64,000 nt of DNA from DASRHT01 sp035293765 (GTDB taxonomy: Bacteria > Chloroflexota > Ktedonobacteria > Ktedonobacterales > Ktedonobacteraceae): NCBI GenBank assembly GCA_035293765.1, contig DATGMF010000058.1:62001-126000 (forward strand), read 5' to 3'. A program made the translations under genes and the position numbers. Shown piece by piece: positions 1 through 8,283 of the stretch (the stretch's first letter is position 1; each line of letters opens with the position of its first letter). Below the pieces are notes generated by a model that was given only the letters and a program-made list of their open reading frames with translations, searched no databases and had not been told where the DNA came from.

Positions 1-1
1 A

Positions 2-106
2 AAACTGCTGGCTGCTTTACAGGCACATGGTTACGACGATGTGGCGCTACGCAAACTCGCTCACGAGAACTGGCTGCGCGTTTTGCGTCAAACATGGAAA
101 TCATGA
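2..106 (+). CDS. C-terminal end of a membrane dipeptidase-like protein (peptidase M19), partial
   Basis: An open frame enters from the left edge and stops at TGA 104-106, giving about 34 residues. The tail contains the run RKLAHENWLRVLRQTW, which resembles the conserved C-terminal helix of renal/membrane dipeptidases (family pattern: R-K-I-x-G-x-N-W-L-R-V). The catalytic zinc site lies outside the window and cannot be checked. The overlapping 67-residue frame starting at 27 has no family resemblance and is treated as a shadow. The call rests on one short motif, so it is tentative. Confidence 0.5.
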   Translation, partial: KLLAALQAHGYDDVALRKLAHENWLRVLRQTWKS

Positions 107-249
107 TTGCTGTGGCGACGGCATTGATGACGTTCCCGTTTACTGCCGGCCCCACGCTGAAGCGGACGCGATGAATCGCGTCGCCATAGCAACTCGTCGC
201 CATGAAGGGATTACCAATGGAATTGGTTAATCTGCATAAACATCGTTGA

Positions 250-915
250 TCACGAGTCGTTCCGGTTGACCAGCCCCTGTCGCCAGGCGAAGACAGCCGC
301 CTGGGTGCGGTCCAGCATGTGCAATTTGCCTAGAATATTGCTAACGTGCCCCTTGACCGTCTTCTCGCTGATGATAAGCTTATCGGCAATTTCGGCATTG
401 GAGAGTCCATCGGCGATGAGGCGCAGCACCTCTAATTCGCGGTCGCTTAGATCGGTGAAAAGGTTCGGCGTGTCTCGCCTGGCGCCACGCACCTCCTGCA
501 CAACGCGAGCCGCAACACGCGGATGCAGCACCGACTCACCCCGCGCCGCCTTGCGCACCGTGTCGGCCAGTTCATCAGGGCCAATATCTTTTAACACGTA
601 AGAGAGCGCGCCTGCCCGTAAAGCCGGAAAAATATACTCATCTTCGTGATAGGAGGTCAGTACAATGATCTGAGAGTGCGGGCTGACCTGCTTCACCTTG
701 CGCGTGGCCTCAACTCCGCCTATACCAGGCATCACGAGGTCCATCAACACTACATCAGGAGCGAGTTCCTCCGCCATACGCACAGCCTCTTCACCAGAAT
801 TTGCCTCGCCAAGCACCGTCAGATCCGGTTGCAACTCTAAAAAGGCTCGCGTCCCCTGTCGCACCAGCGCATGATCATCGGTGATCAAAAGAGAAATTTT
901 ATCCGTCATATCCAT
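250..915 (-). CDS. NarL/FixJ-family response regulator
   Basis: A 221-residue two-component response regulator. The receiver domain covers about residues 7-125, with the acidic pair D13/D14, phospho-acceptor D59 (in VVLMDLVMPG) and a conserved Lys near residue 109. A LuxR-type helix-turn-helix follows at about 153-212 (LSDRELEVLRLIADGLSNAEI, then EKTVKGHVSNILGKL). Family knowledge: phosphorylation at D59 controls dimerisation and DNA binding. It lies about 25 bases after the sensor kinase on the same strand, so the kinase at 941-2494 is almost certainly its partner. The operon begins with an ABC transporter, which suggests regulation of export or envelope stress. The target promoter is unknown. 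Confidence 0.93.
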   Translation of the reverse strand: MDMTDKISLLITDDHALVRQGTRAFLELQPDLTVLGEANSGEEAVRMAEELAPDVVLMDLVMPGIGGVEATRKVKQVSPHSQIIVLTSYHEDEYIFPALRAGALSYVLKDIGPDELADTVRKAARGESVLHPRVAARVVQEVRGARRDTPNLFTDLSDRELEVLRLIADGLSNAEIADKLIISEKTVKGHVSNILGKLHMLDRTQAAVFAWRQGLVNRNDS

Positions 916-940
916 CTATCCTTATAAACTCTGCCGACTC

Positions 941-2494
941 TTATGTCACTTCGCTACGTGACACAGCCATAGGGCTGCTCGTATCAACGCCCAGACGTTT
1001 ACAGCACGCAATGATCCGCGTTCCCTTGCCGGGAGTACTTTCTATCTGCACCTCTCCGCCCAGGACCTTCAAGCGTTCCTGCATCGAAAAAAGGCCAACG
1101 CCCATGCGGTACTCTGGCCTGGTTGCATCAAACCCCTGGCCGTTATCGCTGATAGAGAGCGTCACGGTATCCTCTCCGGTAGGGGCTGCTCCCACGATGA
1201 ATCGGGGAGCTACAAGCGCCTGCCCTTCCTTGCCCTCGGCGGTCGTTAAGACAATCTGCACAAGGGTGGCGTTGCTATGGCGGGCCACATTCGCCAGGGC
1301 CTCCTGTGTCACGCGGTACAACGCCTCCTCCACCGCAAGCGATAATGGCTGTATATGCTCTATGCGCACATTGGCGACGATGTCGGTTTGCCCGGCCCAC
1401 TGGGTCGCCAGCTCACGCAATGCAGCATCAAGCCCTTTGCCTTCCAGCGCGACGGGACGCAGTTCACGGATGAGCGAGGTCAGTTCCTGTTGCGCCTGCC
1501 GCACCAGCTTCTCCGCCTCATTTAAACGCGCCTCAGCCGCGTTGGCATCGCGTTTCAGCAATACCTTCGTTGCCCCCAGTTGCATCCCAATGGCGAAAAC
1601 CTGCTGCTTGACGCTATCGTGCAGGTCACGGGCCAGGCGGTTCCGCTCTTCTAATGAGGCCAGTTTCTGGCGCGTCTGGAGCAGATTCTGCAATTGTTCG
1701 GCCATACGATTAAGCTGGCGCATCGTCTGCCCCAGCTCGTCCTCCGAATCATCGTGGGTGGGCATTGAGAAATTGCCCCGGCTCCATCGGTCCGCCGCCG
1801 TCGATAGCTCTTTCAGACGACGCGTCAGTCCGCGCGCGATCAAGTAACCGGAGATAATGCCGGTAATAGCGGCAATCGTGGTGACAACGATGGCGCTGGC
1901 TAAAACCAGACTGAAGAAGCCTGAAATAAATTGCGCCAGGTTGGGCTGGATAAATTTCAGCACCAGCGCCCCCTGGATATTTCCCTGCTCCCCGACAATC
2001 GGCGCGATTGCCACCATCGTATTGTCCGCCTCTTGATCGACCGCATCAGTCTTGCCTTTCACATCATTCAGAACCGCTTGAAGGCGTGCTTGATTTTGCG
2101 CCGATAGCTGCGCAGCTATCGGCGCACCGGCAGGAACAGGATGCAACCCAATTGAAGCAATCGTTTGACCATGGGTATCTACCACAGCCAGAAACATCGT
2201 ATGCCCATTCAAAGGCCCCTGATTGGTTGAAGTGGCATTAATAATGCGCAACCAGGCAGTTAAGGCTTCGTGGTCGGGCTCGCCATGCACAAAAAAAGGC
2301 ACAGCCTGCGGGGCTTCTTGTTTGAGGGAACTTAAAATAAAAAGTGGAATATTCAAACTGATAATCAGAAACACAATGGTGATAAATATAATTTCGATCA
2401 GCAAAACTGTCACAGCCGCAGTTAATGTGTAGGATAGGGTTAATTTTCCGCGTAACTGCCGAAAAGGCCGTATGAAGCGTTTCTTGAGCATCAT
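941..2494 (-). CDS. Membrane sensor histidine kinase (NarX/LiaS type, HisKA_3)
   Basis: About 517 residues. Two transmembrane segments (roughly 15-50 and 195-225) flank an extracytoplasmic sensor region. A HAMP linker follows (RGLTRRLKELSTAADRW). The HisKA_3 dimerisation box carries the phospho-accepting His in RNRLARDLHDSVKQQ, and the HATPase domain shows DNGQGFD and GVGLFSMQERLK. The longest frame opens with TTG. The ATG at 2494, preceded by GGAAAAG, is a likelier start, and the next ATG (2491) is equally possible. It is followed directly by the NarL-type regulator and preceded by an ABC permease gene on the same strand. The stimulus is unknown; linkage to a MacB-like transporter suggests sensing of a peptide or an envelope perturbation. 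Confidence 0.92.
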   Translation of the reverse strand: MMLKKRFIRPFRQLRGKLTLSYTLTAAVTVLLIEIIFITIVFLIISLNIPLFILSSLKQEAPQAVPFFVHGEPDHEALTAWLRIINATSTNQGPLNGHTMFLAVVDTHGQTIASIGLHPVPAGAPIAAQLSAQNQARLQAVLNDVKGKTDAVDQEADNTMVAIAPIVGEQGNIQGALVLKFIQPNLAQFISGFFSLVLASAIVVTTIAAITGIISGYLIARGLTRRLKELSTAADRWSRGNFSMPTHDDSEDELGQTMRQLNRMAEQLQNLLQTRQKLASLEERNRLARDLHDSVKQQVFAIGMQLGATKVLLKRDANAAEARLNEAEKLVRQAQQELTSLIRELRPVALEGKGLDAALRELATQWAGQTDIVANVRIEHIQPLSLAVEEALYRVTQEALANVARHSNATLVQIVLTTAEGKEGQALVAPRFIVGAAPTGEDTVTLSISDNGQGFDATRPEYRMGVGLFSMQERLKVLGGEVQIESTPGKGTRIIACCKRLGVDTSSPMAVSRSEVT

Positions 2495-2601
2495 CTTTTC
2501 CAATCACAAGAGACCAGACGCATCTTTAGTATAACATAGGAGCGCCATAAACGGGTCATGAGACCGATACCATCTCACAACCCGTTTATGACATTCACGC
2601 A

Positions 2602-5322
2602 CTACTCGTAGCGTAGCACTTCTAGCGGGCGAATGCGGACCGCGCCCCAGGCAACGAGAGCCGCCGTGAGCACTGCCAGCGCCGTTGCTCCACCCGTCAG
2701 ACCGAGCGAGATCAGGGGCGAGACGCTAAGAGCGAGATCGAAGAGCGTCTTTCCCAGCAGACCAACCGCAGTGGCTGCCAGTAGCACAGCCACGAATGCG
2801 CCGGTCGCGCCAACAATGCCGTTTTCAATCATCACTTCGCTCAACACGGTTCCGCTGGTATAGCCGACCGCTTTGAGGATGCCCAGTTCGCGTCTGCGCT
2901 CCAGCATCGCCAGGGCAACCGCGTTGGCGATGATGACGATACCGGCCAGCATCGAGAGCGAAGCAAGGGCGATCAATGTCTCCAGGACGCTATTAAGCTG
3001 TTGCGCAAAGGACGCTGCCAGATCGGCCAGGCTCTGCACGTTCGCATTCGGCACGATGGCTCCCAACGTATCCAGCGCCTTGTTGACCTGCGCGGGATCG
3101 ATTTTCATATACGTGACGGTGACGACACCATTTTTCGCCGTACTTAGATCGCTGGCAAGATCAGCGCCTGCCAGCACATTGCCGACATGATCGCCGCCGA
3201 CGATGCCGTTATAGATGCCAACCACCGTTACTACACGGGTCGTCTTGCCATCCAGGCTGGCAAAGGTCAGCGTATCGCCCGGCTTCAGGTTCATTTGAAA
3301 TGGACCCGTGCTGGTCAATAGCTCGTTGAGCATAACGTGATTTGTGCCGATATCGCCCGCGTTCAGGTTACGGCCCTGTACAATCTTGACCGATGGCGTT
3401 GTAGATGCCAGATTGTATCCTTCTATCGTGCTCAGGTAGCTGATAACCGCCTGGCGATCAGTGCCCTTCGCGGTCAACATCGACAATACCGGATTGCCGT
3501 TAATCGCTACCGGCTGCTCCTGCGTCAGGAGATCATTGCGCGTCTTTGCAAGCCCCGGGATGGTGCTCAGCTTGCTTTGCAGCGCGGTCGTATCCGCTCC
3601 CGACGTTGTGGCAATGACATTATAGGTCAGATCCTGTGTAAACGCGCTGTTAATCTGCGCCTGCAAATCCTGTCCCAGCGTCAGCACCAGCCCGATGGAG
3701 AAGATGCCGATGAACAGGGCCAGCATGGTAGTCGTCACTCGCGCTCGCTGCCGCCCGATATTGCGCAGCGCCATCTTCATGCTTACCTTCCAGGAACGCG
3801 GGCAGAAGATCAGCGCGATGCTCAGCAGGACAACGATGGCTACCGGTAGACCAAACGCGGGCAGTTCCAGATAGACCAGGACCGCCGCGACGATACTCAC
3901 GAGCACTAACGCGCCATACTTGAGATTCAGCTTCTCCGGTACCGGCAGCTTGCTGATCGCAAAGACGACCAGCCCGAAGAATGCGCTCAACACCAGCAGG
4001 AAGGCGAATGTGCCATAGACAGCCTCGACGCCGAGCATCACATCGTTCTTGAGGATCACGATTGCCAATGTGCAGAAGAGCAGCGAGAGCAGCGCCAGTA
4101 AACCAACGATCAGGACGAAGCTACTCTTCTTCCTGCTCTCCGGCAGTTCGCGTATGACATGCAAGGGACGAATGGTCGCCGCCTGTACAATAGGCATCAG
4201 GCCGAAGATCAACGCGGTGGCAAAGCCGATAGCGACGCCGCCTGCAACCGTCCAGGGATTGATCAGGAAGAGCACATTGACGCCCATATTCTGTAGCAAT
4301 GCCCGCACAAGGTAGCTGACGCCGACAGCGGCTGCCGCGCCAATGATGCCGCCGACCAGTCCGAGCAAGCCAGCCTCCAGACCGAACAGCGCGTAGAGAT
4401 CCATGCGGCGATAGCCAGCCGTCTTGAGCATGGCAATCTCGGTTTTGCGCCGCGAGAGCAGCACCTGCATCGTATTGACAATGCCAACTCCGCCGATGAG
4501 CAGCGCGAGCAGGCCCGCAATCTCCAGGAATTTATTAATATTGTCAACCACCGTTTGCTGCGTCTTCAGCGCATCCGCGGCTGTCTGTACCACGACCAGA
4601 GGAAATTGTTTGTTCACTGCATCGACCGCAGCATTCGTATGCGCCTGATCTAGCGTTGTCATATCAATTACGCTGTAACTTGCCGGCACATCAGGAGCTG
4701 CGGCCCGATAGTCGGCAGCCGAGATGAGTACAAGATTGCCAGCTTGCGCGAAGCCGCCCGTATTGGCAATCACGCCCGCAATCGTGACATCCAGCGCCTG
4801 CCCCGAACCCGTTTGCGCTTTGATATAGAGATGAAAGCTATCGCCCGCTTTTTTATGGTAGCGGTCCAGGAAATTCTGCGTGACGATGACCTGATCGTTC
4901 GTCAGCAACTGCGAGACGCTGCCATTGCCCGGCATGACAAAGGTCGGGGGCGAGACGATTGGATAGTTATTTGGGTTTACCGCCTCGACCGTAAACGCCT
5001 GGAATGACGGTGCGACCGGGCTCAAAAAGGCATTTGCATTGGTAATTACAGTGTAATTGGTAATAGTGCCAGCGCTTTTCAGATGATTAAAGAAGGCAAG
5101 ATCGCTCTCCTTGAACGGCGTCCCCTGCGCATTGAGCGCGATATCGCCGCCATTGCTATCACGTACATTGGCCGTGAGCGAGTTCTGGAGCATAAAGCCT
5201 GCCAGTTGCAGGGCCACAATAGCCATTACGCCAACGGCGATACAAAACACTGCCAGGATCGTTCGCTGCCCCCCACGGAGCAGCGAGCGCGATGTATAGT
5301 TGAAGTACATTGAAGCTTTCAT
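2602..5322 (-). CDS. ABC transporter permease with two FtsX/MacB-type halves
   Basis: A 906-residue membrane protein. An N-terminal transmembrane helix (about 20-45) is followed by a large extracytoplasmic domain of the MacB periplasmic type. A three-helix FtsX block lies at about 255-400 and extra hydrophobic helices at about 400-510. A second copy of the same architecture follows (helix at about 540, outer domain, FtsX block at about 770-900). The protein ends IRPLEVLRYE, a motif typical of FtsX permeases. Such proteins do not form a classical substrate channel; they use ATP-driven movement to export or extract lipids and peptides, or to signal. The ATPase gene lies 24 bases upstream, and the sensor kinase/regulator pair lies downstream in the same orientation. 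Confidence 0.9.
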   Translation of the reverse strand: MKASMYFNYTSRSLLRGGQRTILAVFCIAVGVMAIVALQLAGFMLQNSLTANVRDSNGGDIALNAQGTPFKESDLAFFNHLKSAGTITNYTVITNANAFLSPVAPSFQAFTVEAVNPNNYPIVSPPTFVMPGNGSVSQLLTNDQVIVTQNFLDRYHKKAGDSFHLYIKAQTGSGQALDVTIAGVIANTGGFAQAGNLVLISAADYRAAAPDVPASYSVIDMTTLDQAHTNAAVDAVNKQFPLVVVQTAADALKTQQTVVDNINKFLEIAGLLALLIGGVGIVNTMQVLLSRRKTEIAMLKTAGYRRMDLYALFGLEAGLLGLVGGIIGAAAAVGVSYLVRALLQNMGVNVLFLINPWTVAGGVAIGFATALIFGLMPIVQAATIRPLHVIRELPESRKKSSFVLIVGLLALLSLLFCTLAIVILKNDVMLGVEAVYGTFAFLLVLSAFFGLVVFAISKLPVPEKLNLKYGALVLVSIVAAVLVYLELPAFGLPVAIVVLLSIALIFCPRSWKVSMKMALRNIGRQRARVTTTMLALFIGIFSIGLVLTLGQDLQAQINSAFTQDLTYNVIATTSGADTTALQSKLSTIPGLAKTRNDLLTQEQPVAINGNPVLSMLTAKGTDRQAVISYLSTIEGYNLASTTPSVKIVQGRNLNAGDIGTNHVMLNELLTSTGPFQMNLKPGDTLTFASLDGKTTRVVTVVGIYNGIVGGDHVGNVLAGADLASDLSTAKNGVVTVTYMKIDPAQVNKALDTLGAIVPNANVQSLADLAASFAQQLNSVLETLIALASLSMLAGIVIIANAVALAMLERRRELGILKAVGYTSGTVLSEVMIENGIVGATGAFVAVLLAATAVGLLGKTLFDLALSVSPLISLGLTGGATALAVLTAALVAWGAVRIRPLEVLRYE

Positions 5323-5346
5323 TATCAGATTACCTTTCCATAACAG

Positions 5347-6087
5347 CTATTGCGTAATAACACCGTGAGAGCGGTCAATCTCGGCAACTTTGCCATCGAC
5401 GATGCGAATGGCGCGGTCGGCATGCGAGGCCACAACCGGATCGTGGGTGGCGATAATAAACGTTTTTCCGGTCTGCTCGCGTAGCTCAGCAATCAGCTTG
5501 AGCACATTTTCGCCGTTACGCGCATCCAGGTTGCCCGTCGGTTCGTCGGCAATCACAATCGCGGGATCGGTCGCCAGCGCGCGGGCAATCGCGACGCGCT
5601 GCTGCTCGCCGCCGGAGAGCTGATTCGGACGATGACCGAGCCGGTGCGAGAGACCAACCAGGGTCAGCAGTTCGCGGGCGCGTGCGGAAGGCGAACCCTT
5701 ATGCCTGCCGACATACAGCGGCACCTCGACGTTCTCTTGAGCGGTTAAGGTCGGTATGAGGTTGAACGCCTGGAAGACCATGCCGATCTTGCTATTGCGC
5801 ACCACCGCCAGCTTTCCTTCGCTCATCCTGGTGATATCGACGTCATCGATCAGCACCTGCCCGGTCGTGGGATTGTCCAGGCCCGCGATAATGCCCAACA
5901 GGGTGCTTTTGCCGGAACCGGAGGGTCCAACGATAGAGACAAATTCGCCGCTCATAATCTGAAAACTGATGCCTTTAAGAATATCAATGCGCTCGTGGCC
6001 CAGTGGAAGATTTTTGGTAATATCGCGCACATCCATCACAATTTTCGTTTGCGCCGGTTTTGTTGCGGGAAGAAGTTCTTTAACCAT
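5347..6087 (-). CDS. ABC transporter ATP-binding protein (MacB/LolD type)
   Basis: About 246 residues with a complete nucleotide-binding domain: Walker A GPSGSGKSTLLG, signature LSGGEQQRVAIARAL, Walker B IVIADEPTG and H-loop ATHD. It should power the permease encoded immediately downstream. The frame can be extended to 6129, but the ATG at 6087 has AGGAG about 11 bases upstream, whereas the upstream ATG has no ribosome-binding site. I therefore prefer 6087. First gene of the four-gene operon ATPase - permease - histidine kinase - response regulator. Confidence 0.92.
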   Translation of the reverse strand: MVKELLPATKPAQTKIVMDVRDITKNLPLGHERIDILKGISFQIMSGEFVSIVGPSGSGKSTLLGIIAGLDNPTTGQVLIDDVDITRMSEGKLAVVRNSKIGMVFQAFNLIPTLTAQENVEVPLYVGRHKGSPSARARELLTLVGLSHRLGHRPNQLSGGEQQRVAIARALATDPAIVIADEPTGNLDARNGENVLKLIAELREQTGKTFIIATHDPVVASHADRAIRIVDGKVAEIDRSHGVITQ

Positions 6088-6266
6088 AATAATTTCTGCT
6101 CCTCTTTCTGCTTTAATTTGCGTTACCATCGCTAGATCAATAACTTGTCTAAAGCATAAGCGAGAAGCAGATTTTTGTTATGCGTCTGGAGACGTGTTCT
6201 TGATGAGACTTTGGGCGGGGTTATGGCACTGACATCAGTATGCCAAAATATCATTATATTTATCTA

Positions 6267-6295
6267 TTGAATAGGGCAAAAACGCATATTATAAT
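6267..6295 (+). promoter_or_regulatory. Sigma-70-like promoter for the DUF4258/YgiT pair
   Basis: TTGAAT at 6267-6272 and a perfect TATAAT at 6290-6295 are separated by 17 bases, in AT-rich DNA 31 bases before the ATG at 6326. Spacing and orientation fit a housekeeping promoter for the two small overlapping genes. Confidence 0.6.
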
Positions 6296-6325
6296 AGTGG
6301 AAGCAATGTGGAAGGGGCGGAGCAA

Positions 6326-6640
6326 ATGGATATCGTGCTGGGAAGGATACAAGAGCAAGCGAAAGCAGAGATTTTTCGCATTACACAACATGCTCTGGAG
6401 GAGATGGATGCCGAAGAGATTACGTTGGCCGAAATCCTTGCAGCTATCGCAAATGGTCAGATATTGGAGCATTATACTGAACATAAACGCGGTCCATGCT
6501 GCCTACTCTATGGTCAAACTTACCAAAAGCGTCCTATCCATATCGTTTGTACAACAGCGCAGCCAGTGCTAATTATCATTACGGTTCATGTACCATTGCT
6601 CCCCAAGTGGGTAAATCCGACACAGAGGAGAAAATCATGA
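6326..6640 (+). CDS. DUF4258-domain protein (toxin-like)
   Basis: A 104-residue protein rich in alternating hydrophobic and charged residues (AEIFRITQHALEEMDAEEIT, later EHYTEHKRGPCCLLYGQT and RPIHIVC). The layout is that of DUF4258, a RelE/HigB-like fold often found as the toxin-like half of pairs with YgiT-type zinc-finger proteins. The ATG at 6326 follows GGAG by 8 bases and is preferred to the ATG at 6308. Its stop overlaps the start of the next gene (ATGA at 6637-6640), which implies translational coupling. That this is an active toxin is inferred only from family and neighbour. Confidence 0.75.
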   Translation: MDIVLGRIQEQAKAEIFRITQHALEEMDAEEITLAEILAAIANGQILEHYTEHKRGPCCLLYGQTYQKRPIHIVCTTAQPVLIIITVHVPLLPKWVNPTQRRKS

Positions 6641-6876
6641 AATGCAGCATTGAAGGCTGCCCAGGTGAATACGAGCAGCGCGAGGTTGTGCATACCGTAC
6701 ATCAGGGCAATCGCATCATCGTTATCGATCATGTCCCAGCCGAAGTTTGCGCTATCTGCGGCGATACGCTTTTCACACCCGAAACAGTGCGCAAACTTGA
6801 GATTCTGCGTGATACTTTCGAGCCACCAATACGCACAGTTCCATTATACGATTTCACTCAAGCAAAATCAGCCTAA
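6637..6876 (+). CDS. YgiT-type zinc-finger protein (MqsA N-domain-like antitoxin candidate)
   Basis: A 79-residue protein with paired cysteines: C3-x4-C8 near the start and CAIC at about 39-42, followed by GDTLFTPETVRKLE. This is the zinc-ribbon region of MqsA/YgiT proteins, but without the C-terminal helix-turn-helix that full MqsA carries. The start overlaps the stop of the DUF4258 gene and has GAGGAG at 6625-6630. Such stand-alone YgiT proteins are typically encoded immediately after DUF4258 genes. A role as antitoxin is plausible. The missing HTH means it would probably not autoregulate as MqsA does. Confidence 0.8.
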   Translation: MKCSIEGCPGEYEQREVVHTVHQGNRIIVIDHVPAEVCAICGDTLFTPETVRKLEILRDTFEPPIRTVPLYDFTQAKSA

Positions 6877-6891
6877 GCTGCTCGAATTTCC

Positions 6892-7698
6892 CTATTGTTT
6901 CTTCACGCGCCTACCTGCCTGGAAGTAGCCAGGATCGGACGAGATCACGCGTTCCCCGCGCATGAAGCCGATCAGGTAAGAAGGGACGGGATGGCGAGAT
7001 TGCTCAATGGCATTGATGACTGCTTCGCGGTCGTAATCCACGCGCCGCAACTGGATGCTATAGCCCTGCTCGTCAGCGTCAAGCAGGGCGTAGGTTGCCT
7101 GCAAGCCAGGAGTGACCGGGTTGCTGACGCTGCCCAGATTGACGACGTGTATCTTGCCAACCTGACGATCTAGTGGAATATGGGTATGCCCTACGATAAC
7201 CAGATCCGCCTCGCAGCCAGCCAGTCGCTGCTCCAGTTCGCTATCACTGTGCTTAGGCTGGAGACCAGGCCCATCATCTTGACCGGGAGAAGCGTGGACG
7301 CCAAGCACGCGCGTGCCATCCGGTAACGTAGTACGAACTTCCAGCGGCAAATTCATGAACCAGTCCAGCCAGCCCGCAGCACTGACATAGCCCTTCGTCC
7401 AGGAGAAACTCCTTGCCAGTTCTACGACCTGCGGCAGCAGAGCGGGATCTTTCAGCGCATTCTCCGGCGGTATCGGCAGACCCTCCATCATCATATAGCG
7501 ATCAGTGTTCCCACGCGTGAAGCTGGCATGTGGAAGTGCAGTAATTTTCTCAAGCGGGGTAACTGGATCGTAGCCTATCGCGGAAAAATCTCCCAACACC
7601 CAGTATGCATCAACTGCGCTCTGGCTCTGGATATCGGACAGAACAGCATTCAGAGCGAGCGGATTCCCGTGGATATCTGAAAGGATAGCCAGACGCAT
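6892..7698 (-). CDS. Calcineurin-like metallophosphoesterase (YfcE/serine phosphatase-like)
   Basis: A 268-residue enzyme with the metallophosphoesterase motifs in order: SDIHGN (D8, H10), LGDFSAIGYDP, an Asn in RGNTDRY, VHASPG, and VGHTHIP near residue 175, then NLGSVSNP. These residues build a two-metal centre. The usual GDxVGxGP is written here as GDFSAIGYDP. The ATG at 7698 follows AAGGAG by about 7 bases and is preferred to the start at 7737. The substrate cannot be read from sequence; relatives act on cyclic nucleotides, diadenosine polyphosphates or phosphoproteins. It converges on the YgiT-type gene with 15 bases between them. Confidence 0.85.
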   Translation of the reverse strand: MRLAILSDIHGNPLALNAVLSDIQSQSAVDAYWVLGDFSAIGYDPVTPLEKITALPHASFTRGNTDRYMMMEGLPIPPENALKDPALLPQVVELARSFSWTKGYVSAAGWLDWFMNLPLEVRTTLPDGTRVLGVHASPGQDDGPGLQPKHSDSELEQRLAGCEADLVIVGHTHIPLDRQVGKIHVVNLGSVSNPVTPGLQATYALLDADEQGYSIQLRRVDYDREAVINAIEQSRHPVPSYLIGFMRGERVISSDPGYFQAGRRVKKQ

Positions 7699-7800
7699 AA
7701 ACAGCTCCTTAACAACAGCTAGCATTCGAAATTTCATCCACAGAAACGTTTAAATAAGTAGAACCGTAAGCAAATAATACCACAGAAAGGATTTGGAGGT

Positions 7801-8262
7801 ATGTTCAGATACCGCACCCTGGGCGGCTGGCTCTGTCTCGCGCTACTTGCTCTAGGTTACGTCTCCATAAAGTTGATCACGGACACAAATTTTCTAGCAC
7901 ATGGTATCACAGCACAAGGAGTTATCGTTGATCAGGGAGTTCGCAATTGTGGGAGATCTACGACAACAAGCTTCTCTGTACGGTTTACTGGCCCGACAGG
8001 CCAGACCTTCACCAGCACCATCAGCACTTGTGACTACAACTTTAATGCCTCCCCTGGAGAGAAGGTCAGCATTGTCTACCTGCCAGGTCATCCTGATGTA
8101 GTCGCTCCCTCAGACCAGCTAAACCAGCAGGTTAACTTCGATTGGCAACTCACCTTCCTCGTCACTTTGATAGCACTTATACCGTTGACATTCTGGATCA
8201 TAAAAGAAAGCCAAAAAATCTATCAACAGAAGAGGAAAAAATCAGCTGCCTTTTTGAAATAA
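7801..8262 (+). CDS. Small membrane protein, DUF3592-like
   Basis: A 153-residue protein with an N-terminal hydrophobic helix (about 9-27), a soluble beta-rich middle containing FTGPTGQTFTSTIS and GEKVSIVYLPGHPD, and a second helix at about 115-135 followed by a Lys-rich tail. The middle pattern (PxGxxF..., G..V.V.Y.P..P) is typical of DUF3592 proteins, whose function is unknown. GGAGG lies just before the ATG. The gene stands alone between oppositely transcribed neighbours. Confidence 0.7.
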   Translation: MFRYRTLGGWLCLALLALGYVSIKLITDTNFLAHGITAQGVIVDQGVRNCGRSTTTSFSVRFTGPTGQTFTSTISTCDYNFNASPGEKVSIVYLPGHPDVVAPSDQLNQQVNFDWQLTFLVTLIALIPLTFWIIKESQKIYQQKRKKSAAFLK

Positions 8263-8283
8263 AATACACATAACTATACTCAA

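Noticed and set aside
27..230. 67-codon frame with four cysteines near the left edge
   Set aside because: Overlaps the M19 C-terminus in another frame, with no ribosome-binding site.
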